Source of the DNA: an uncultured Flavobacteriales bacterium
Lineage (GTDB): Bacteria > Bacteroidota > Bacteroidia > Flavobacteriales > Schleiferiaceae
Length of the DNA stretch: 64,000 bases
Assembly: GCA_913055685.1 (NCBI GenBank)
Contig: CAJXKC010000004.1
Location: 124,001-188,000 of the forward strand
Reading direction: 5' to 3'
Below, one piece after another: positions 37,939 through 45,277 of this stretch (position 1 is the first letter of the stretch; each line of letters begins with the position of its first letter). The position numbers and the translations under genes are program-made. Under the pieces are notes generated by a model. It worked only from the letters and a program-made list of their open reading frames with translations, was not told where the DNA came from and did not search any database.

Positions 37939-38011
37939 CGGGATGTAGCTCAGTTGGTAGAGTACACGTCTGGGGGGCGTGTGGTCGCTGGTTCAAGTCC
38001 AGTCATCCCGA
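37939..38011 (+). tRNA. tRNA-Pro (anticodon GGG)
   Basis: Full cloverleaf: acceptor CGGGATG / CATCCCG with discriminator A, D stem GCTC / GAGT, anticodon stem CACGT / GCGTG around loop CTGGGGG (anticodon GGG, reads CCC and CCT), T stem GCTGG / CCAGT with loop TTCAAGT. CCA is not encoded. A terminator follows six bases later, so it is a single-gene transcript. Confidence 0.95.
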
Positions 38012-38016
38012 CTAAT

Positions 38017-38050
38017 AAAAAAGGCAGCTTTTAAGCTGCCTTTTTTATTA
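38017..38050 (+). terminator. Intrinsic terminator of tRNA-Pro
   Basis: AAGGCAGCTT (38021-38030) pairs with AAGCTGCCTT (38033-38042), followed by a T tract. The stem is perfect over ten bases. Confidence 0.9.
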
Positions 38051-38117
38051 GAGTATAGAATCTAGAACCTAGACTAAACTGTCTAGACTCTAAATTCTAG
38101 ACTCTAGTCTCTAAGCC
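38051..38117. repeat. CTAGA-unit inverted repeat after the XRE gene
   Basis: About ten TCTAGA/CTAGAC/ACTCTAG units form two arms that pair with each other. TCTAAATTCTAGACTCT at 38089-38105 is identical to 1130-1146. On the minus strand (same as the XRE gene) most mismatches between the arms become G-U pairs, so it can fold into a 3' hairpin of the XRE mRNA. Confidence 0.6.
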
Positions 38118-38480
38118 TCAGCTTACCACCAAATCCACATATTTCGGATTCAGCAATTGCAGTAGCTTATTGTTAAGCTCACGCTGATAGTGGATTTCAC
38201 TCTTTAGAAACTCCACTTCCGAACTGAGACGCTTGTTCTCAATTTTCAACAAATCTTTAGAGCTCACTTCGGTAATCCCTTCCAAGAGCTCGCAGGGATT
38301 GCTACCTAGCAGTTCACAGATCATCACAAAGCGTTCTATGGAAATTGGCGACTGACCATTTTCCATTTTTCGATAGCCACTGGTAGTAAGGTTTAAATCG
38401 GTGGCCAATTGGGCCTGTGAAATTTTTAATTCCAGTCTCCGGGCCTTTAAAAAGCTTCTAAGTTTATCAATATTAACCAT
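38118..38480 (-). CDS. XRE-family helix-turn-helix regulator
   Basis: 120 aa. HTH_3 domain at residues 5-60 (RRLELKISQAQLATDLNLTTSGYRKMENGQSPISIERF), followed by a coiled coil (about 73-108) likely for dimerisation. Small Bacteroidota regulators of this type often repress themselves. A palindrome lies 18 bases upstream of the start. Targets are unknown; no toxin gene is adjacent, so I do not call it an antitoxin. Confidence 0.88.
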   Translation of the reverse strand: MVNIDKLRSFLKARRLELKISQAQLATDLNLTTSGYRKMENGQSPISIERFVMICELLGSNPCELLEGITEVSSKDLLKIENKRLSSEVEFLKSEIHYQRELNNKLLQLLNPKYVDLVVS

Positions 38481-38497
38481 AGGCAGAGCGGACTATT

Positions 38498-38515
38498 ATT
38501 CCCACCAATGGGAAT
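38498..38515. promoter_or_regulatory. Candidate operator of the XRE regulator
   Basis: ATTCCCA-ccaa-TGGGAAT is an exact 7-bp inverted repeat with a 4-base spacer, 18 bases upstream of the XRE start codon. Position and form fit autoregulation. Confidence 0.5.
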
Positions 38516-38546
38516 GTGAGGGTCACTTTAATTAGTTCAGCTAAGC

Positions 38547-38554
38547 TAAATTTG
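38547..38554 (+). promoter_or_regulatory. Putative -7 box for a small RNA
   Basis: TAAATTTG matches TAnnTTTG on the plus strand, pointing into a gene-free stretch that ends at a strong plus-strand terminator 105 bases on. Confidence 0.4.
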
Positions 38555-38658
38555 TCAGGTCTAATTACCAAGTTATTAGGTAAATAGAGATTAACAAAAG
38601 GAAAATAGTTTTAAACAGTTTATAGTCTAGCTCCTATTATAGTCTAGATCTGATTCGC

Positions 38659-38699
38659 AACCAAGAATGCCCTGTATAGAGGGGGTTCTTGGTTTTTTT
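38659..38699 (+). terminator. Plus-strand intrinsic terminator without an annotated gene upstream
   Basis: AACCAAGAA (38659-38667) pairs perfectly with TTCTTGGTT (38686-38694), followed by a T tract. The neighbouring genes are both on the minus strand, where no T tract follows the stem. Confidence 0.75.
38665..38686 (+). repeat. Copy 2 of inverted 22-bp intergenic repeat
   Basis: Differs from the reverse complement of 37311-37332 at one position. Here it occupies the loop of a terminator hairpin. Confidence 0.7.
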
Positions 38700-38913
38700 A
38701 TTTCTCCCTTCGGTAATAGCTTAATGCTCCCGACGGACAAGCATCTATTTGGGCTATAAGCTCATCGCTACTAGCATTTTCGGGTTTAATCCAGGGTTTC
38801 TCCTTGGGATTGTAAACTTGGGGTAAACGGCGCACACAGACACCGGCATGTTGACAAAGCTTGGGTTTCCAAACGATGCTTATTTCTTGTTGTTTATATT
38901 CCTTTTGCTCCAT
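38698..38913 (-). CDS. Divergent 4Fe-4S mono-cluster protein (Fer4_19)
   Basis: 71 aa, complete. ISIVWKPKLCQHAGVCVRRLPQVYNPKEKPWI and ACPSGALSYYRRE match Fer4_19/DUF1271, a small domain proposed to hold one iron-sulphur cluster; cysteines at CQHAGVC and ACP. Often fused or adjacent to a CDGSH or GNAT protein, neither of which is here. Role unknown, presumably electron transfer. Confidence 0.85.
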   Translation of the reverse strand: MEQKEYKQQEISIVWKPKLCQHAGVCVRRLPQVYNPKEKPWIKPENASSDELIAQIDACPSGALSYYRREK

Positions 38914-39099
38914 CTTTCTTTTGCTTTATGGAATCAAGGTATTAAAAGATCTTCGAATTAATGGGATTTCACATTTGTGATAAACTACTTCATTGGGCAG
39001 TAATTAACCTTTCTGCAAGGTCTACGGCTTCATTTTTCATGGTTTCGGGTATATATTGCCGCGTGAAGGGCAATCCTGGGCCCCGATATAGCAATTCTT

Positions 39100-39655
39100 G
39101 CCTATGGTCGGTTGCTTCCTTGACCCCAACACACCATTCCCTCGCTATGGTCGGTTGCTTCCTTGACCCCAACACACCATTCCCTCACTATGGTCGGTTG
39201 CTTCCTGTGCTGTAACAGACCATTCCCATGCAATGGTCGGTCGCTTCCCATCCTAAGAGAGACCATTCCCTTGCCATGGTCGGTGGCTTCCCTGGCAATG
39301 ATCGACTATAGCCTTAGCTAAGACGCGGACCTATTTTAATGCGCACTACCATCAATTTAGAGCAGACTACCATTAATTTAGGGCGACGGCTTTATCTTTT
39401 GTAAGGTCGCTCGCTTCTTGCCCCTCGATCGCTTTATAAATTTTCTTGGTCGATTGCTTCTTGTGCTTAGAGAGGGCAAGTATTTTCTTCGACCGACCAA
39501 TAGCAAGGAAAGAACAGGGCATTGCTTTGGTACCGAGAGACCATTAAATTTAAAGCACCGACCAGCATCAGGCGAAAGCCGTTCTACTAAATTACAACAT
39601 CGACCATAGGCGAAGAAGTGAACGACTATAGTCCTACAGTGGATCGACCATAGGC
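39100..39655. repeat. 43-bp tandem hairpin array flanked by inverted copies
   Basis: Five units of exactly 43 bp start at 39103, 39146, 39189, 39232 and 39275, each opening with a near copy of TATGGTCGGTTGCTTCC; units 1-4 also have ACCATTCCC 30 bases in. Between them lie about 12 variable bases. Two weaker copies occur at 39402 and 39445, again 43 bp apart, and a 21-bp repeat (ACTACCAT at 39345 and 39366) lies between. GCCTATGGTCG at 39100-39110 recurs inverted at 39601-39611 and 39645-39655. Neighbouring units form GACCAT-N9-ATGGTC palindromes. Not a CRISPR: there are no true spacers. Confidence 0.85.
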
Positions 39656-39748
39656 AGGGACAGTAACCACTTTAGTACTCAGCTTGCTAGACCAAGGACA
39701 GACTATATTCGGGTCTATCAAGGGGAAAGCTGCTCAAGTTGAGGGCTT

Positions 39749-39778
39749 TTTGCGCTAAGAGTCTATGTTATACCTTTA
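39749..39778 (+). promoter_or_regulatory. Putative promoter of the VOC gene
   Basis: TTTG (39749-39752), an 18-base spacer and TACCTTTA (39771-39778) fit the -33/-7 pattern with one mismatch. The ATG is at 39797. Confidence 0.5.
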
Positions 39779-39796
39779 AAACCAAAATTAGCTCCT

Positions 39797-40213
39797 ATGT
39801 CTTTGCAGCCTTTTCATTTAGCGATACCGGTTAAAGAACTTCAAGCAACCCGCCACTTTTACAATAGCCTCTTGGGTTTTTCCGAAGGTCGTTCTTCCGA
39901 GCATTGGGTGGATCTCAATTTCTTTGGACATCAATTGGTCTTGCACCTCGCCGATGGGGCGGGTGAGAAGGAGCATAATCCCGTAGATGGCCATTCGGTG
40001 CCGGTACCGCATTTTGGAGTAGTCTTAGAATGGGAACATTGGCATGAGTTTAAAGATCGTCTGCTTGCAGCGAAGATCGATTTTGTAATTGAACCTTATA
40101 TCCGTTTTGAAGGTCAGGTAGGGGAGCAGGCTACCATGTTCTTTTTAGACCCATCGGGTAATGCCTTAGAATTTAAGGCTTTCAAAGACCCTTCAGAGCT
40201 TTTTAAGGCTTAA
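39797..40213 (+). CDS. VOC (glyoxalase/dioxygenase superfamily) protein
   Basis: 138 aa. [24 protein letters not shown] at the N terminus and [18 protein letters not shown] at the C terminus are the paired beta-alpha-beta-beta-beta modules; the conserved His and Glu positions that bind a metal are present (HLAIPV, LEFKAF). Substrate unknown; annotated in related genomes as glyoxalase or dioxygenase. Confidence 0.88.
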   Translation: MSLQPFHLAIPVKELQATRHFYNSLLGFSEGRSSEHWVDLNFFGHQLVLHLADGAGEKEHNPVDGHSVPVPHFGVVLEWEHWHEFKDRLLAAKIDFVIEPYIRFEGQVGEQATMFFLDPSGNALEFKAFKDPSELFKA

Positions 40214-40220
40214 GCTTCAC

Positions 40221-41222
40221 CTACCATTTCCTTACTAGTCCACTGGGTAGGGCACCGGCTTGGAAATCATCGAGCACGGTTCCAGAATTGGGATTAATAC
40301 GCCGTATTCGATGAGGTTGCACAAATGACCTAGCATCGAAGAGAAACAGACTTTCGCTGGGAGCGTGAAAGGAGAGTCCGTAGAAATTCTCACATTCAAT
40401 GGCTATTAGTGGACTGCGAGCATAATTATTCTGGAGATTATGTACGTATAAACTATCTCCATCGTAAGAGAAGAAACGGTCTTTCGACTCATCTACCACT
40501 CTATAGGAAAGGGGTAATTGGAAGCTGGCTAATGGGATGGGGTTTCCACCGCGACTAGGCCAGTGATAGACATTTCCATTTTCATAGCTGATGATTATAC
40601 CCTCCCCAATCGTTATAATCTGATCAATATCTTGAAGGTTTGAAAAGCCACTGCGAAGAGATGCATTTACCGATTCTAAGTATTTCCACCTTGATCCTTG
40701 GTAAAAGTGCAGTTGCTTTTCCCAAATAAACATTCGAGCATTCGAGAAGCCCAAATTGAATTCCGCTAAGAGCTTTCCATCGAGGTCGTATTGCCTTATT
40801 TTAGGACTGTATAGGTCGCTAAGCCAAATACTATTTTCCCAATAGGCCAAATGCACGGGAGCATTAATACCCGCACTCGCAGAAATTTCCTTCCAATTTA
40901 AATCGCATATTACTAATTCATTAGAACCGTTCATTACCAAGTAATATCGATTCTTTATGCGATGCGCTTCTTGCAATACATCACCTAAGGGCTGATTATT
41001 GGCATTGCGAAAAAGTCCATCTTCATAACTTTTACGCTCTGGATTATACTGTCCTAAGCTGGCATTGCCCCATTGGAAATTGCCCTCATTTACGATGATA
41101 ACCGCATTGGAATCGGGCCTTAAGATACCGCCATTCACGGCTTGTGGTCCATAATCTTTATGGCAAGCCGACAGTAGTCCCAGTAGAAGGATAACTAAAG
41201 CTATTCTTTTTCCCAATTCCAT
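40221..41222 (-). CDS. BtuG-like surface lipoprotein (YncE/DUF5074 beta-propeller), B12 operon
   Basis: 333 aa lipoprotein (lipobox LLSAC at residues 16-20). The mature part starts with AVIIVNEGNFQWGNASLGQYNP, typical of the YncE-like propellers that cap BtuB in Bacteroidota, where BtuG binds cobalamin at the cell surface and passes it to the receptor. Repeated blade phrases such as NSIWLSDLYSPKIRQYDLDGKLL fit a propeller. It overlaps the receptor gene by 22 bases and belongs to the riboswitch-controlled operon. The cobalamin role is inferred from context and family. Confidence 0.8.
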   Translation of the reverse strand: MELGKRIALVILLLGLLSACHKDYGPQAVNGGILRPDSNAVIIVNEGNFQWGNASLGQYNPERKSYEDGLFRNANNQPLGDVLQEAHRIKNRYYLVMNGSNELVICDLNWKEISASAGINAPVHLAYWENSIWLSDLYSPKIRQYDLDGKLLAEFNLGFSNARMFIWEKQLHFYQGSRWKYLESVNASLRSGFSNLQDIDQIITIGEGIIISYENGNVYHWPSRGGNPIPLASFQLPLSYRVVDESKDRFFSYDGDSLYVHNLQNNYARSPLIAIECENFYGLSFHAPSESLFLFDARSFVQPHRIRRINPNSGTVLDDFQAGALPSGLVRKW

Positions 41223-43096
41223 TGTAAACCAATTATAAAGTGGAGGCCGGGCTCGGGTCGCCAGGGAATGATTTGATAATCGCGATTGCCTAAATTATTA
41301 ATGCCGACGAAGCCTCGGAGCTTATGTTTGCGGTATGACCAATTATAGTTGATGCGTAGGTCTTGCACCAAATAGGAAGGCATATAATAGAAATTCCCTT
41401 CGTCTATAAAATAGCGATCGCTGTAATTCAATTGATAGCTCACTTGCAAGTTTTCATAGGCCAGGAATGCCCGAGCACTCAAATTATGATCGGGATTGTA
41501 AATGGTGCGATTTCCCGAAAATGCCTCTTCGGCGGAGGAATTATTTATGCTGTTGAGGTATTGATATTGTAAGTCCAAGCCGCTTTGCCAATGCTCCCAA
41601 TAACGCTCTAATCCAAAGCTCAGCGCTAAACCTGTATTCCGAACCTTTTTAAGGTTTTGAGCCCGCCATAAGCCTCCATTCGGTGCCCATTGAATCCAAT
41701 TGTCGATATCCATGTAGAAGGCATTGAATTCCAATGAGAAAATCCACGGGCCAAAGTTTTGCTTAAACTTGGAACCAAGCTCGGTATTGTAGGAGGTTTC
41801 GGGTAAAAGCTCGGGATTACCCCCAGGTTCCCAAAAGAGATCATTTAGGGCAGGCAAACGATAATTGCGGCCCAAGTTAGCATAGAGCTGGAGCTGAGGA
41901 TTGATTTGATAGCCAAAGGCCAAACTACCGGTAAGAGGACTCAGGTTACTATTGGAATTATACTCTTGACGTAATTGAATTTGCGCATTCCAGGTCTGGG
42001 GTATCACATAATTAATCTGCGCAAATGCGGCATGGGTCCAACGGTCTTGAGTATAGGTAGCAGATACGAAGTCAAAACGACTTTGCAGACTAAACTCCGA
42101 TTCTAAATAAGCCCTTTCCGAAAGGTGTTTATGGGGCCCTTTGTAGCGAAGCATACTTTGTTGAGAACCCCATTCATTCCAGGCAGGAATTCCTTTAGCA
42201 TTTAGGAAGAATTCATTACTTGAATAGATCGCTCCGCTAATCCAATGCAAATGCCCCTGGTTTTTTAATTGCTTTTGATAATCGAGGTTAAAGTACAGGT
42301 TGCGATCTTCCATGCGGTCGTGGGGACCAGCGACACTGAGGCTAATCACAGGGATATTCCGTAAAGTCTGATTGTACCAGGCTCTGATGCTAAAGATGTG
42401 CTTTTGCTTGCGCCAGCTAAAGTATTGTTTGAGCTGCAATTGTTCGAAGTCCGCATTTTGTAGTTCTTGGGAACGCACTTCGCCATTGACCAAGCGGTAG
42501 GGATAATTATTGAGAGCCGAAGAATAGGAAAGAGCACTTTGGCCTTGAAAAGAGCTACTTCCATATTGGTTCTCAAAAGCGATTTGTTGTCGGCCAAAGC
42601 TTCCTCCTGCGAGTTTAAGATTTTGTTGGTACTTGTTTCCAAAATCAGGTCTAGAGTTAATAAGAAGTCCACCGCCTATATTTCCCGAAGAATAGGCTAG
42701 GGCACCATTACCAAAGCTAATTTCCATTTGTTCTAATCCGCTATTGGCTGGTAAGAGGGAAAGGTCGGAAAGTCCTAAGCCGGCCGGACTAATGTCTAAA
42801 CCATTCCAATAAACCTTAGTATGACCAGAGCCTGTTCCCCTAAGGTTGAGGGTGGCAATGCCATTGCTGCCATAAGATTTAACGAAAATGGGACTGCCTT
42901 GCTTTAATTGCTCGGCCAGGTTTAGGGCTAGGTTTTGATTAATCGTATCGCTTAAACTGAGCTTGTAATGATTTTCGCTCGCTTCTATCCAGTGGCTTTC
43001 GGTAATGGTGACCTCTTTTAGATACTCTGCAGTATCTGTTTGTGCTTTTAGCGAGAAAGCCGAAAGAAGCAAAGCTATGAACAAGCAAATTCGCAT
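41201..43096 (-). CDS. btuB: TonB-dependent cobalamin receptor, BtuB-like
   Basis: 631 aa. Signal peptide (1-18), TonB-box-like stretch near EVTITES, plug domain at about 40-150 (LRGTGSGHTKVYWNGLDISPAG, GNGALAYSSGNIGGGLLI) and a beta-barrel ending in an aromatic residue pattern (LHFIIGLQWNWEKE). It lacks the N-terminal carboxypeptidase-like domain of SusC-type receptors. The riboswitch upstream and the BtuG-like partner downstream identify cobalamin or a cobinamide as substrate. One-base overlap with the preceding gene. Confidence 0.88.
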   Translation of the reverse strand: MRICLFIALLLSAFSLKAQTDTAEYLKEVTITESHWIEASENHYKLSLSDTINQNLALNLAEQLKQGSPIFVKSYGSNGIATLNLRGTGSGHTKVYWNGLDISPAGLGLSDLSLLPANSGLEQMEISFGNGALAYSSGNIGGGLLINSRPDFGNKYQQNLKLAGGSFGRQQIAFENQYGSSSFQGQSALSYSSALNNYPYRLVNGEVRSQELQNADFEQLQLKQYFSWRKQKHIFSIRAWYNQTLRNIPVISLSVAGPHDRMEDRNLYFNLDYQKQLKNQGHLHWISGAIYSSNEFFLNAKGIPAWNEWGSQQSMLRYKGPHKHLSERAYLESEFSLQSRFDFVSATYTQDRWTHAAFAQINYVIPQTWNAQIQLRQEYNSNSNLSPLTGSLAFGYQINPQLQLYANLGRNYRLPALNDLFWEPGGNPELLPETSYNTELGSKFKQNFGPWIFSLEFNAFYMDIDNWIQWAPNGGLWRAQNLKKVRNTGLALSFGLERYWEHWQSGLDLQYQYLNSINNSSAEEAFSGNRTIYNPDHNLSARAFLAYENLQVSYQLNYSDRYFIDEGNFYYMPSYLVQDLRINYNWSYRKHKLRGFVGINNLGNRDYQIIPWRPEPGLHFIIGLQWNWEKE

Positions 43097-44052
43097 CAGA
43101 TTTTGATTATCAATTCAAGCTTCATTTCACCATTCAGCCCTTCGGCTTTTAGAAAATAGGTGCCTGGCATTAAGGGACTTAGATTTATAGATTCACCTTC
43201 TGCTGCCAATAGGCTTGCGCCTGATAGACTATACACACTTAAGGCCACCGCCTTAGGCCAATGTATTTGCCCGGCACTTGGATTGGGATAGGGTTTGGAC
43301 TGCCTGAGCTCATATTCTTTTTCCGCTAATGAACTTGGGTGAAGGAAGGCCAAGGCATCTAAATCAAAGCCTCCCGAGGCATAAGCGGTGGGATAGGGGT
43401 CATTTACCACATTGCCAAAGGCATCCCGACTGCTATAGGGCTTTCCGACTGCCCCGATAACATCAACAAGGCGAATGTGACTGATGGAATTAATATTGAC
43501 CCGACTCGAATCCTTTAGCTCTGCTAAGTCAAAAGGGACGCCGAAATCACCTCGATACTTCCCTGCAAAATTGTAGAGCAAGCTGGGCTCGGTTGCGCCG
43601 AAGCCCGCCGTTTGCGCACTATCTTGAACAAGGCTATGGGCCGGAAACCGCACAAAGTCGATACCATTACTGCTCACTTCCACAAAGGCCAATTCTAAGA
43701 ATACATCACTAAAGGAGTTTTCAAAAATGGCAAAGTCAGGTCCATTAGCATCACTTATGGGAAAAGCCAAGTCGAAAGTAGCTAGGCCGCTGTCACCTAG
43801 GGATACTACTTGACCATCAGCCGGACCAATGGCATCAGCCGCTTGGCCATAAGTTACGGTGTCGAGGGCGGGTTTATCGATATCCCAATAGCCACGCAGA
43901 ACGCTGCAATTTGTGGCCCAAGACTTAATGATACTTGAATCTTTAGCGATGGCGGTTGAGCCCGGGCTACCAGCGGCGCTGCCATAAGGACCAAGAACCT
44001 GCCCTTGCAAGCAGGTTCCGATCAATATTAAAATGGCAAGGCTTAAACGCAT
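43096..44052 (-). CDS. T9SS-exported surface protein of the B12 operon
   Basis: 318 aa. Signal peptide (1-17); the mature domain has SIIKSWATNCSVLRGYWDID, DAIGPADGQVVSLGDSGLA, GPDFAIFENSF and AFVEVSSNGIDFVRFPAHS, a jelly-roll-like family seen in exported proteins of Bacteroidota, often near cobalamin receptors. From about residue 250 comes a T9SS tail (PYPNPSAGQIHWPKAV, LMPGTYFLKAEG). Likely function is surface cobalamin capture or scaffolding, by context only. Overlaps neighbours by one base on each side. Confidence 0.7.
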   Translation of the reverse strand: MRLSLAILILIGTCLQGQVLGPYGSAAGSPGSTAIAKDSSIIKSWATNCSVLRGYWDIDKPALDTVTYGQAADAIGPADGQVVSLGDSGLATFDLAFPISDANGPDFAIFENSFSDVFLELAFVEVSSNGIDFVRFPAHSLVQDSAQTAGFGATEPSLLYNFAGKYRGDFGVPFDLAELKDSSRVNINSISHIRLVDVIGAVGKPYSSRDAFGNVVNDPYPTAYASGGFDLDALAFLHPSSLAEKEYELRQSKPYPNPSAGQIHWPKAVALSVYSLSGASLLAAEGESINLSPLMPGTYFLKAEGLNGEMKLELIIKI

Positions 44053-45152
44053 TAGTTTAAAATAAAGGCTTCACTACTATTGCCATTGCGAAGGAAGTAG
44101 GCACCTCTTGGCCAATCACCTAGCTCAATTTGCTTTTTTCCCTCTACGTATCCCGACCATAGAAGCTGACCCATAGAATTAATGATTTCAAATTTACTGC
44201 GGGATTCGCTCTCAATACTAAGTTCATTTTGTACAGGGTTAGGGTAAAAGCTAAAGCGGATGTTCGGCCACTCTTGTTGACCAATATTTTGCTCCTGATT
44301 AGGCGTTTTTGGCCGTAGTGCCGGAGCGAAGTCGGTATAAGAACAACCAAATAACTCGCCGCCTTTTACCCAAGTGCTAATCCCTGCATTAAGGAACCAG
44401 TTGCCAATATTGGTGGCGCTCCAGGTCGACCAATAATCGGGGCTGCCTCCAATCCCATTCCAGCTACCATAGCTAATATCATTTAGGAAAGAACTGGCAT
44501 TAACGCTAAGCATGGCATCCGCCTGATCTAAATCACTTAAGGCCTGACTCGCTTGGATGGAGTCATTGAAAAGAAGACCATAGGCGATTCGGGCCGAATC
44601 ACCCGGCAATTGAAAATCGATGATCACTACGGCCGAATCCATACCTGTGCCGATCCATTGTTGCACCTGACTAAAATCGAAGGCCCTTGGATTAAAGGCG
44701 GCAATAGGCAAGGCAGGTTTTAGAGCTGGATTAAAGTCGGTATAGCTAATAGCAAACCACTCACCATTTACCAAAGGCGTGGCAATGCCCGCATTCATCA
44801 TCAAGCTGGCCGTGTCGGCACCGCTCCAGGTCGACCAATAATTAGGGCTACCTCCAATACCTTCATGGCGGTGGTAAATCACATCATTTAAAAAGCCACC
44901 CGCGGTATTGATGCTAAAATTGACATCTGCAGCGGCAACTGCATTAAGAAGGTCTTCGCCATCTTCGCCTGGGTTAAAGCGATAGCCCCAAGCATACGAC
45001 GAGTCGCTAGTACCATCATTAAAGCTTACAATAAGAAGGGTGGAGTCAGTACCCGAACCAATCCAGAATTCGGTCTGGGAAAAGGAGAATTGAGCCTTGC
45101 TGTTGAAGGCAATGAGACTAATGATAGTCCCTAGAAGTAGTTTTTTGTTCAT
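44052..45152 (-). CDS. T9SS-exported protein with duplicated domain, first gene of the B12 operon
   Basis: 366 aa. Signal peptide (1-20), two tandem copies of one domain (about 22-150 and 156-285) and a T9SS tail (FYPNPVQNELSIES..., WPRGAYFLRNG). The copies share F-W-IG-GTDS/GMDS, LLNAVAAADVNFSI / LSDLDQADAMLSVN, FLNDVIY / FLNDISY, GIGGSPNYWSTWS / GIGGSPDYWSTWS and a closing SYTDFNPAL / SYTDFAPAL. The order 'F, FLNDI, YWS, NG, GE, SYT' resembles the DUF4430 (transcobalamin beta) domain; I offer this as a hypothesis. It directly follows the cobalamin riboswitch. Confidence 0.7.
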   Translation of the reverse strand: MNKKLLLGTIISLIAFNSKAQFSFSQTEFWIGSGTDSTLLIVSFNDGTSDSSYAWGYRFNPGEDGEDLLNAVAAADVNFSINTAGGFLNDVIYHRHEGIGGSPNYWSTWSGADTASLMMNAGIATPLVNGEWFAISYTDFNPALKPALPIAAFNPRAFDFSQVQQWIGTGMDSAVVIIDFQLPGDSARIAYGLLFNDSIQASQALSDLDQADAMLSVNASSFLNDISYGSWNGIGGSPDYWSTWSATNIGNWFLNAGISTWVKGGELFGCSYTDFAPALRPKTPNQEQNIGQQEWPNIRFSFYPNPVQNELSIESESRSKFEIINSMGQLLWSGYVEGKKQIELGDWPRGAYFLRNGNSSEAFILN

Positions 45153-45201
45153 CGTTCAAATTTTAGGTTAGGAACAAAAAACTTCCAGTTAGAGAGATTA
45201 G

Positions 45202-45230
45202 AGAAAAAGCCTTGCTTAAACAAGAGCTTC
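45202..45230 (-). terminator. Leader terminator of the cobalamin riboswitch
   Basis: On the minus strand AAGCTCTTG / CAAGGCTT (45229-45208, one bulged base) is followed by TTTTTCTCT. Placed after the aptamer and before the first gene, it is the expected OFF switch: bound cobalamin would favour its formation. Confidence 0.7.
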
Positions 45231-45277
45231 GTCAATAATAGCTTTTATCCTGAAAGCGAATTATTTATGTGCTCTTG

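Larger units (their letters stand above)
38561..38699 (+). ncRNA. Candidate small RNA of about 135 nt
   Basis: Bounded by a -7 box at 38547-38554 and an intrinsic terminator at 38659-38699. It has no plausible reading frame and contains TAGTCTAG repeats (38625-38650) and copy 2 of the 22-bp repeat inside the terminator loop. No RNA family is recognised. Its 3' end runs into the end of the minus-strand Fer4_19 gene, so it could act on that mRNA in cis. Confidence 0.35.
38914..39796. other. 883-bp gene-free region packed with hairpin repeats
   Basis: No credible gene on either strand; short open frames here translate repeats. From 39100 to 39655 the sequence is built from GGTCG-containing units in both orientations (separate entry). 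38914-39099 shows nothing recognisable, and 39656-39796 carries the promoter of the VOC gene. Confidence 0.75.

Noticed and set aside
38118..38480. XRE protein as antitoxin or phage repressor
   Set aside because: No HipA-, HigB- or RelE-like gene next to it and no prophage genes in the window.
38961..39215. Open frames of 84 aa (plus) and 61 aa (minus) in the repeat block
   Set aside because: They translate the 43-bp units in mirror image, have repeat-derived composition and no start context; the same holds for a 63-aa frame at 39418-39609.
39103..39317. CRISPR array
   Set aside because: The period is regular, but only about 12 bases vary per unit, the conserved part is split into two arms, and no cas gene is near. 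It is a tandem hairpin repeat.
39100..39655. Replication origin
   Set aside because: Iteron-like spacing was considered, but there are no recognisable DnaA boxes, no dnaA/dnaN nearby and no AT-rich unwinding stretch.
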